Below, piece after piece: positions 58,339-64,000 of a stretch of 64,000 nucleotides of DNA. The stretch comes from Actinoplanes sp. SE50/110 (GTDB lineage Bacteria; Actinomycetota; Actinomycetes; Mycobacteriales; Micromonosporaceae): NCBI RefSeq assembly GCF_900119315.1, contig NZ_LT827010.1, forward strand, positions 6,047,001 to 6,111,000, read 5' to 3'. The stretch's first letter is position 1; each line of letters starts with the position of its first letter. A program made the translations under genes and the position numbers. The notes under the pieces were generated by a model. It was not told the origin of the DNA, searched no databases, and worked only from the letters and a program-made list of their open reading frames with translations.

Positions 58339-58947
58339 CTAACCCGCGACCTTCCGGAAGACGTCCAGGACGAACCACTCGTCCTCGTGGTGGATCACCC
58401 GCGCCAACCCCGGCCGGGCGGCGATCGCCTCATGCACGTTGAACCCGTCATAGTTTCCCGGGTTGAGCCGATCCCGGAAATGCGCCGACACCAGGTCCCC
58501 GCCCTCCTCCAGCCGCTCCACCATCCCGTCGAGCATCGTCTGCAGATCCGCCGCGGACAGGTAGTAGAGCAGGTCCCCGACGACGATCAGATCGAACGTC
58601 CCGCCCGGCAGCTCGGCCGGCAGCAGCGCCCGCTCGACCCGGACGTTCGGCAGTCCGGCGGTCAGCGCCCGGGCCTGGACCACCGCCTCGTCCACACAGT
58701 CCACCGCGACCACCTCGTCGCAACGGGCGGCGAGCATCACGCTGAGCACGCCGACCGCGCAGCCCGGCTCGTAGCAGCGGCGGTATCGCGGCTGCGGCAG
58801 GCTGGCCATGGCGACCGCGTATTTACGCTGGTCGCTCCATTTGGTGGCGTTGTCCCAGGGGTCGCCTTTCGCCTCGTACAGGCCGATGAAGTGGTCGAGT
58901 GAGTAGGACGCCTCCGGCGGCAGGGCGTCACCCTGAGTACGTGTCAC
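58339..58947 (-). CDS. SAM-dependent methyltransferase (NodS-like)
   Basis: A 202-residue class I methyltransferase. The SAM site is YEPGCAVGVLSVMLA (motif I), VVAVDCVDEAV (motif II) and FDLIVVGDLLYYL (motif IV region). The N-terminus (LYEAKGDPWDNATKWSDQRK) is characteristic of the NodS-type/methyltransferase-12 proteins that act on small metabolites. The GTG at 58947 starts the protein. Its substrate is not predictable, and it has no operon partner. Confidence 0.88.
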   Translation of the reverse strand: MTRTQGDALPPEASYSLDHFIGLYEAKGDPWDNATKWSDQRKYAVAMASLPQPRYRRCYEPGCAVGVLSVMLAARCDEVVAVDCVDEAVVQARALTAGLPNVRVERALLPAELPGGTFDLIVVGDLLYYLSAADLQTMLDGMVERLEEGGDLVSAHFRDRLNPGNYDGFNVHEAIAARPGLARVIHHEDEWFVLDVFRKVAG

Positions 58948-58969
58948 GTCCGCGATTCTGCCCCAGCGG

Positions 58970-60031
58970 TCAGCGGGCCTGGACGGTCAGGGCGCCGATG
59001 CCGCCCTCCGAATCGACCCGGATGCCGCCGTCACCCTGCCCGGACCGCAGGGTCACGCCCCGGTCGACGCCGGCGTCGGTGTCGCCGTAGAGGGTGACCA
59101 CCCCGGCTCCCCGGCGCAGGAACACCCGCGCCGCGACCCTGCTTTCGGTGACGATCCGCCAGGTTCGGATCCCGCCACGCTCGGTGATCGGGATCGCCGC
59201 GCGCTGATCAGGAACGGACAGGTCGACGGTGGCCGCGCCGCCGATCAGGTCCACCGAGCGGATCCTGCCGCGGGACAGGTCGATCCCGGCCTCGCTGACC
59301 CCGCCGCGCATCCGCAACGACCAGGTCACCGACGAGTTGAGCAGCACTTCGAGCCGGGCGGTGCCCGTCCTGCGGCCGTTCGGCCTGACGTCGACCCGCA
59401 CCGTGCCGCCGCTGACCGTGGTCCGCGCGGCGATCCTGCTGTTCTTCCCGACGCTGACCTTGACCAGGCCCCTGGGCACGTCGCCGATCGAGACGCGCAG
59501 CTGCGCGACGCCGTCGGCCAGCTCGAAGGTGGCGGTGTCCGGCAGCGCCGGGCCGGCGGGCGCCGGGGGCACGGCGGTGGTGGCGGCCGGTGGTGGTGCC
59601 GAGGAGGTGGCCGGCGGCGAGGTGCCGAGCGACACCGGTGGGGTGGCCGGCGGGGTCCCGCCGACGGTCGGCACCGGCAGCGGCGGGGCGGGCAGGCTGC
59701 CGGCGTCCTCGCCGCTGGACCGCACGGCGGCCAGCGCGGCGAGCACCCCGCCGCTGACCAGGATCACCACCGCCACGAGGAAGACGACGGGTTTCCAGTC
59801 CCGGCCGGTACGCGGTTCCGGTGGTGCGCCGATCCAGCGCGTGCCGTCCGGTGGGGCGGGGTCTCCCGCAAGCCCGCCGGCCGGCGTTCCCGTCCGTGTC
59901 GCCTCGACCCCGGGCAGCTCGTAGACGTCGGCCGGCGGCCCGAGCCGGTGCGGCGCGTCGGGCCAGTAATCCGAGATGCGGGGCAGCGTCGGCGGCAGCC
60001 CGGATGGTTCCGGCGTAACGGGACTTTCCAC
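58970..60031 (-). CDS. Single-pass surface protein with beta-rich extracytoplasmic domain
   Basis: A 353-residue type II-like membrane protein. Residues 1-90 are a proline-rich cytoplasmic tail (RISDYWPDAPHRLG). One helix lies at about 92-113 (KPVVFLVAVVILVSGGVLAAL), then a Pro/Ala/Thr/Ser wall-spanning linker to about 190, and a C-terminal domain of regular beta strands (RIAARTTVSGGTVRVDVRP) similar to the DUF2807/DUF4097 beta-solenoid type. The GTG at 60031 is preceded by GAGGAG. It is divergent from the AbfB-domain protein, which has the same overall plan. Confidence 0.75.
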   Translation of the reverse strand: MESPVTPEPSGLPPTLPRISDYWPDAPHRLGPPADVYELPGVEATRTGTPAGGLAGDPAPPDGTRWIGAPPEPRTGRDWKPVVFLVAVVILVSGGVLAALAAVRSSGEDAGSLPAPPLPVPTVGGTPPATPPVSLGTSPPATSSAPPPAATTAVPPAPAGPALPDTATFELADGVAQLRVSIGDVPRGLVKVSVGKNSRIAARTTVSGGTVRVDVRPNGRRTGTARLEVLLNSSVTWSLRMRGGVSEAGIDLSRGRIRSVDLIGGAATVDLSVPDQRAAIPITERGGIRTWRIVTESRVAARVFLRRGAGVVTLYGDTDAGVDRGVTLRSGQGDGGIRVDSEGGIGALTVQAR

Positions 60032-60171
60032 GCAGGTCTCCTCAGTGCGGCCAACCGGCACCCCATGTCCACGCCGGGTGGTCCGCCGAGGTATACGCAC
60101 GCGCGACAGGTTCGGTTCGGCCCCGGGTTCAGAGATTTGTACGCGTTGCAAGGAAAATGCTCGCAAGACTC

Positions 60172-60200
60172 TTGAAATCCCCCTGCAACCCGACAAAGAT
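60172..60200 (+). promoter_or_regulatory. Candidate promoter of the AbfB-domain gene
   Basis: TTGAAA at 60172-60177 and AAAGAT at 60195-60200 are 17 bases apart and end 34 bases before the ATG at 60235. The -35 box is near-consensus, the -10 box less so. The 203-base gap also serves the divergent surface-protein gene. Confidence 0.45.
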
Positions 60201-60234
60201 TCCCTTTGCTCGATCCCCTCAGGAAGCGAATTGC

Positions 60235-61092
60235 ATGCCGGAAGACGACTCCCGGTCGGGGTTGCGGGTCGGCGGCTGGGTGCCGCCGTATTCTCCCGAC
60301 GCGCGGTCCCGCAAGCCGCTGATCCGGCCGACCGCCCCGACCGATTTCCCCCCACCCCCGATCCCCTATTTCGCCGGCTGGAACCGTCGCTCCATGCCGT
60401 GGCGGCGGCGTGCCGCGCTGGCCGCCGCCGGGGCCGCGACCGTCGGCGTGGTGGCCGCGGTCAGCCTCGGTGACCCGGCGTCCCACCCGGCGTTCGTGGC
60501 CGCGCCGGACCCGGCCGGCACCGTGGTCCCGTTCTCGCTGCCGCCCCGGCCGCCGTCGCCGGTCGAGACCGTCCCGGTGGCGTCTAACACCAGTTCACGG
60601 CCCACCGCCACCGGGAGCGCTCCCAAAGGTGGGCCGACGAGGCGGGCCCCCGCAGCGGTGACCCTGAGCGTCGGCGGGACCGAGGCGCTGACGGTCGCCG
60701 ACCGCACCGGCTTCCGGGTCCGGCACCGGAACTTCCTCGGCCGGCTCGATCCGATCGGGCCGGGCAGTTCCGTCCTCGACCGCGCCGACTCCAGCTTTAC
60801 CGTGCGTAAAGGCTTGAATGATTCCAGATGCGTTTCGCTTGAATCTGTTAACTATCCTGGCTATTTCCTTCGGCACCAGAACTTCGTGCTGAAACTGCAA
60901 CGGCGCGACGGTTCCGGACTCTTCGCCGCGGACGCCACTTTCTGTCCCGTGACGATTCGCTCGGGCGCCGCCCTGGCGTTGCGATCCAGCAATTATCCGA
61001 AACGGTTCGTGGTCGCCTCCGGCGACCGGCTCACGCTCGACGAGTCCGCCCCGGAGGCGGCGCTGGCGCTCGTGCCGCGGGCGGCGGATTGA
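60235..61092 (+). CDS. Membrane-anchored protein with AbfB carbohydrate-binding domain
   Basis: A 285-residue single-pass protein. A proline-rich cytoplasmic N-terminus is followed by a helix at residues 58-77 (RRRAALAAAGAATVGVVAAV), a Pro/Thr/Ser linker, and a C-terminal beta-trefoil of the arabinofuranosidase-B (AbfB, CBM42) type: FRVRHRNFLGRLDPI, SVNYPGYFLRHQNFVLKL and SSNYPKRFVVAS, one per lobe with the repeated Asn/His-Phe/Tyr sites. No catalytic domain is present, so it is a wall-exposed lectin, perhaps binding arabinose-containing glycans. The ATG is preceded by AGGAAG. Confidence 0.85.
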   Translation: MPEDDSRSGLRVGGWVPPYSPDARSRKPLIRPTAPTDFPPPPIPYFAGWNRRSMPWRRRAALAAAGAATVGVVAAVSLGDPASHPAFVAAPDPAGTVVPFSLPPRPPSPVETVPVASNTSSRPTATGSAPKGGPTRRAPAAVTLSVGGTEALTVADRTGFRVRHRNFLGRLDPIGPGSSVLDRADSSFTVRKGLNDSRCVSLESVNYPGYFLRHQNFVLKLQRRDGSGLFAADATFCPVTIRSGAALALRSSNYPKRFVVASGDRLTLDESAPEAALALVPRAAD

Positions 61093-61215
61093 CCGTCCGC
61101 CGCGGGCGGCGGGTCGACCGTCCGCCGCGCGTGACGGATCGACCGTCCGCCGCGGGCGGCGGGTCGACCGTCCGCCGCGCGTGACGGATCGACCGTCCGC
61201 CGCGCGTGACGGATC
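61091..61215. repeat. 25-bp tandem array, five units of two types
   Basis: Units start every 25 bases from 61091, in the order A-B-A-B-B. Each begins GACCGTCCGCCGCG; type A continues GGCGGCGGGTC and type B CGTGACGGATC. Type A is a near-perfect inverted repeat, so the array could form serial hairpins. It starts inside the stop codon of the AbfB-domain gene. Confidence 0.92.
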
Positions 61216-61226
61216 GAACCGGAACG

Positions 61227-61259
61227 GTGTGCCGCGTCAAGGCCCCCGAGGCGGCACAC
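61227..61259. terminator. Hairpin with 9-bp perfect stem
   Basis: GTGTGCCGC at 61227-61235 pairs perfectly with GCGGCACAC at 61251-61259 across a 15-base loop. It lies between two convergent genes and has no T-run, so it may act as a bidirectional, actinomycete-style terminator. Confidence 0.6.
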
Positions 61260-61263
61260 GGAA

Positions 61264-61312
61264 CTCGCGCCGGGCGCCGCCTCAAGGGGGTGTGGGCGGC
61301 GACCGGCGCGAG
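61264..61312. terminator. Long hairpin with 10-bp outer stem
   Basis: CTCGCGCCGG at 61264-61273 pairs perfectly with CCGGCGCGAG at 61303-61312, and an inner CGCCGCC/GGCGGCG stem extends it. It stands 13 bases after the stop of the GH42 gene on the minus strand and is the best terminator candidate for that operon. Confidence 0.65.
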
Positions 61313-61324
61313 CGACTCGGAAGA

Positions 61325-63328
61325 TCAATCCTGAATGATTTTCACGTCGCGGCCGGCCAGCATGCCGTCCGCGCCCAGGTCGATCGGTTCGGCGGTCCGG
61401 TTGATCAGGAATCGGTGCCTGGCCCGGCGCGCCAGCTCGACACGTCCGCGCAGCTCAGGAGCGAGTTCGCTGGTCACTCCGGCGGCCTGGAGCAGACCGG
61501 GCAGCACCGCGGCCAGACCATCCGGGCCGAGCCGGGTGGAGACGTAGGCCGCGGAGCCGGCGCCCACCGCACGCCGGGTGATCGCGGCACGTTCCGCCTG
61601 GTCACCGGTCTTGTACCGGGCCAGGACCGCCACGTGTGGATCGGTGACGTCGACCCGGTCGGTCCACAGCGTGCCGACCGTGCCGTTGTCCAGCTCGGCG
61701 GTCTCCCCGTCGAGCAGCGGGCCGAACTCCTCGATCCGGATGCCGAGCAGGTCACGCAGCGCGCCGGGGTATCCACCGAGCCACACCTGATCGTTCTCAT
61801 CCACTATGCCGGAAAAATACGTACAGACCAGATGTCCGCCCTGGGTGACGAAGGAGTTCAATCGCGCGGCGAGCGCCGCCGGCACCACGTGCAGCACCGG
61901 AGCGATCACCACGGTGAAGCCGGAGAAATCGCTGCTTGCCGGTACGACGTCGGCCCTGACCCCCAGGTCCAGAAGGGCCGTGTACCAGTCCAGCGCCTCC
62001 TGGCGGTACCGCAGCCGGTCGGTCGGGTGCGAGTCGTGCTCGGCCACCCACCACGAGTCCCAGTCGATCAGGATCGCCACGTCGGCCGGCACCCGATTGG
62101 TCCCCGCGACCGACTCGAGTGCCGCCAGCCGCTCCCCCAGCGCCGCCACCGACCGGAACAGCTCACTGTCCTGACCGGCGTGCGGCAGCATCGCCGAGTG
62201 GTATTTCTCGGCACCGGCGCGCGACTGCCGCCACTGGAAGAAGCACACCGCGTCGGCGCCGTGCGCCACGTGGGTCAGCGAGTCCCGGGCCAGCTCGCCC
62301 GGCTTCTTCGCCAGGTTCACCGGCTGCCAGTTCACCGCGCTGGTCGAGTGCTCCATCAGGAACCACGGCCGGCCACCCGCGATGTTCCCGGTCAGGTTGG
62401 CCGAGAAGGACAGCTCGTCGCGGGCCTGCGGATGCGGCACGACGTAGTGGTCGTTGGACACGAAGTCCACCTCGGACGCCCAGTCGGCATAGTTCATCGC
62501 GCTGGTCTCGCCCATCACCATGAAGTTCGTGGTGACCGGCACGTCCGGGCTGAGCTCGCGCAACAGGTCGCGCTCGGCGATCAGGTGGTCCTTGAGCGCG
62601 TCCGAGGAGAAGCGTTTGAAGTCCAGGTTCTGCGTCGGATTCGGATGGGTGGCGGCCTGCCGCGGCGGGATGATCTGGTCCCAGTCGGAGTAGCGCTGCG
62701 ACCAGAAGTCGGTGCCCCACGCCGCGTTGAGCCCGTCCAGCGTCCGATACCTCTCGCGCAGCCAGGACCGGAACGCCAGCGCCGCGTCCTGTGAGTAGTC
62801 GTAGACGTTGTGGCAGCCCAGCTCGTTGTTGACGTGCCAGGCGACCACCGCCGGATGCTTGCCGTACCGGGTGGCCAGTGCCCGGACCAGGCGCAACGCG
62901 TGCGCCCGGAAGACCGGCGAGGTGGGCCGCCAGTGCTGGCGCCCGCCGGGCCACACGGTGTTGCCGTGCTTGTCGACGGGCAGGATCTCCGGATGCCGGG
63001 CGGTCAGCCACGGCGGCGGGGACGCGGTAGCGGTCGCCAGGTCGACCGCGATGCCACCGGCGTACAGCAGGTCGACGACCTCATCCAGCCAGGCGAAGTC
63101 GTAAACCTCGGGCCGCGGCTGGATCCGCGCCCACGAGAAGATCGCCAGCGAGACGACGGTGACACCGGCCGCGCGCATCGCCCGGACGTCCTCGGCCCAG
63201 ACCTCGCGCGGCCACTGCTCGGGGTTGTAGTCGGCGCCGTACTCCAGCCGGGGCGCCCCGGCGCGGCGCAGCCAGCGCCGGGGCGTCGTGTTCCGCATCT
63301 TCGGGGAGTCGCTCGGGGAATCGCTCAT
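61325..63328 (-). CDS. Beta-galactosidase, glycoside hydrolase family 42
   Basis: A 667-residue GH42 enzyme hydrolysing beta-galactosides or arabinogalactan-derived oligosaccharides. The N-terminal TIM barrel starts YGADYNPEQWP, has the acid/base Glu in WHVNNELGCHNVYDYS and the nucleophile Glu in WFLMEHSTSAVNWQP. The trimerisation domain follows (ILIDWDSWW), and a short C-terminal beta domain ends the protein. There is no signal peptide, so it is cytoplasmic. The ATG at 63328 overlaps the stop of the upstream sugar-binding gene (ATGA), tying it to an ABC uptake operon. Confidence 0.95.
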   Translation of the reverse strand: MSDSPSDSPKMRNTTPRRWLRRAGAPRLEYGADYNPEQWPREVWAEDVRAMRAAGVTVVSLAIFSWARIQPRPEVYDFAWLDEVVDLLYAGGIAVDLATATASPPPWLTARHPEILPVDKHGNTVWPGGRQHWRPTSPVFRAHALRLVRALATRYGKHPAVVAWHVNNELGCHNVYDYSQDAALAFRSWLRERYRTLDGLNAAWGTDFWSQRYSDWDQIIPPRQAATHPNPTQNLDFKRFSSDALKDHLIAERDLLRELSPDVPVTTNFMVMGETSAMNYADWASEVDFVSNDHYVVPHPQARDELSFSANLTGNIAGGRPWFLMEHSTSAVNWQPVNLAKKPGELARDSLTHVAHGADAVCFFQWRQSRAGAEKYHSAMLPHAGQDSELFRSVAALGERLAALESVAGTNRVPADVAILIDWDSWWVAEHDSHPTDRLRYRQEALDWYTALLDLGVRADVVPASSDFSGFTVVIAPVLHVVPAALAARLNSFVTQGGHLVCTYFSGIVDENDQVWLGGYPGALRDLLGIRIEEFGPLLDGETAELDNGTVGTLWTDRVDVTDPHVAVLARYKTGDQAERAAITRRAVGAGSAAYVSTRLGPDGLAAVLPGLLQAAGVTSELAPELRGRVELARRARHRFLINRTAEPIDLGADGMLAGRDVKIIQD

Positions 63329-64000
63329 GGAATCGTGAAGCCCTGTTCCCGGCCGTACCTGGTGGAGGCGTCCTGCCAGGCCTTCAGACCGTCCTGCAGC
63401 TTGGCGCCGCCGGTGTACGCCTTGCCGACCGAATCGTTGTAGACCGTGTTCGCGTACACCTGGAACGGCAGGTACGACCAGCCGGTGGCAACCTCGGCCG
63501 CCGACTCGGAGAGGATCTCGTTGGCCTTCTGCCCGCCGAAGTACGGGAACTGCTTGTTCTTGAACGCGTCCGCGTTGAGCTGGGCGGTGGTGGCCGGGAA
63601 GGCACCCGCGTCGGTGCGGATCTGCGCGCCGTCCTGAACCGCAGCGAACTTCAGGAAGCCGTACGCCAGGGTCTTGGCCTGGCTGGCCTCGGTGATCGCC
63701 AGGGAACTGCCGCCGTTCTCCGCCGTCACCTTGTCGCCGGCCGCCCACTGCGGCATCGGCGCCACCCGCCACTTGCCGTTCGCCGCCTTCACGCCGGTCT
63801 CCAGGTTGCCCGGCATCCAGGCGCCGGTGACCAGGGTGGCGATGGTGCCGTCACCGAGGCCCTTGTACCAGGCGTCGCTCCAGCCGGGGATCGGCGCCAG
63901 CAGCTTCCTGTCGATCAGGCCCTGCCACAGCGAGGTCCACTTCTGGGTGCCGGCGTCCGCGAAGGTGATCCCCACGGTGGTGCCGTCGACCCGGTACGGT
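63325..64000 (-). CDS. Extracellular sugar-binding protein of an ABC importer, N-terminus outside window
   Basis: The visible 225 residues are the C-terminal part of a family 1 solute-binding protein (usual length about 420-440). Typical pieces are DGTIATLVTGAWMPGNLETG, WRVAPMPQWAAGDKVTAENG, a GGSSLAITEASQAKTLAYGF block and the closing TGGAKLQDGLKAWQD. It would deliver an oligosaccharide to an ABC permease whose genes should lie beyond the window. The stop overlaps the start of the GH42 gene, so the imported sugar is probably a beta-galactoside. Confidence 0.92.
   Translation of the reverse strand, partial: PYRVDGTTVGITFADAGTQKWTSLWQGLIDRKLLAPIPGWSDAWYKGLGDGTIATLVTGAWMPGNLETGVKAANGKWRVAPMPQWAAGDKVTAENGGSSLAITEASQAKTLAYGFLKFAAVQDGAQIRTDAGAFPATTAQLNADAFKNKQFPYFGGQKANEILSESAAEVATGWSYLPFQVYANTVYNDSVGKAYTGGAKLQDGLKAWQDASTRYGREQGFTIP

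Noticed and set aside
61091..61215. CRISPR-like repeats
   Set aside because: Units are directly abutting 25-mers with no spacers.

Overview
This 64-kb window comes from a very GC-rich actinomycete chromosome. The gene set points to a hyphal, sporulating-type bacterium, most likely in the Micromonosporaceae (Actinoplanes-like): a CslA/GlxA pair for tip-glycan synthesis, an AfsR-type SARP regulator, GTG/TTG starts, many overlapping ATGA/GTGA junctions and large cell-envelope proteins. The genus is an inference; there is no rRNA or tRNA gene to fix it.

Layout. 1-1.75 kb: end of a DHA2 drug-efflux pump with its TetR regulator. 1.75-4.9 kb: a gene-poor stretch with three tandem-repeat blocks, a degenerate pterin-dehydratase/VOC protein and a locally AT-rich island carrying an acidic-repeat protein. 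4.9-12.6 kb: a three-domain penicillin-binding protein and a 1,612-residue DUF4011-type helicase/nuclease. 12.7-21.9 kb: a surface-polysaccharide locus with two arms. The plus-strand arm encodes a BY-kinase/chain-length protein, a flippase and a polymerase. The minus-strand genes encode a 4,6-dehydratase, a WbuB-like glycosyltransferase, a NeuD/PglD-type acetyltransferase, a PglC-type phosphoglycosyl transferase and a DegT aminotransferase. Together the minus-strand enzymes look like a bacillosamine-type priming pathway. 22-25 kb: small membrane protein, MFS exporter, macro-domain relic and lexA. 25-29 kb: a translationally coupled four-gene membrane operon with a cupredoxin-like protein and a His/Asp-rich membrane protein, of unknown function. 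29-29.75 kb: two gene relics (maleylacetate reductase and an Mth938-like protein). 30-33.4 kb: NDH-2, thymidine kinase and a secreted nuclease with a lamin-tail domain. 33.5-37.2 kb: a heterodimeric ABC exporter with asymmetric ATP sites. 37.2-43.2 kb: serine hydrolase, EEP phosphatase, unknown protein, a PEP-mutase-like protein carrying a minisatellite in its active-site loop, a rifampicin-monooxygenase-like enzyme behind a leader peptide, and a macro-domain protein. 43.3-47 kb: DUF4190 protein, acyl-CoA dehydrogenase, TMEM175-like channel and a small membrane protein. 47.2-56.7 kb: cslA-glxA, a DrrAB-type ABC exporter, a SARP-STAND regulator and a GH6 cellulase lipoprotein. 56.8-64 kb: a diguanylate cyclase, a methyltransferase, two divergent membrane-anchored surface proteins (one with an AbfB lectin domain), and a GH42 beta-galactosidase coupled to a sugar-binding lipoprotein gene cut by the window end.

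Functionally the window is dominated by the cell envelope: peptidoglycan synthesis, an exopolysaccharide or glycoconjugate, hyphal-tip glycan, export pumps and glycan uptake. Regulation is mostly local: TetR, SARP, LexA, a leader-peptide candidate and several operator-like dyads. I see no intact insertion sequence, CRISPR array, tRNA or rRNA.
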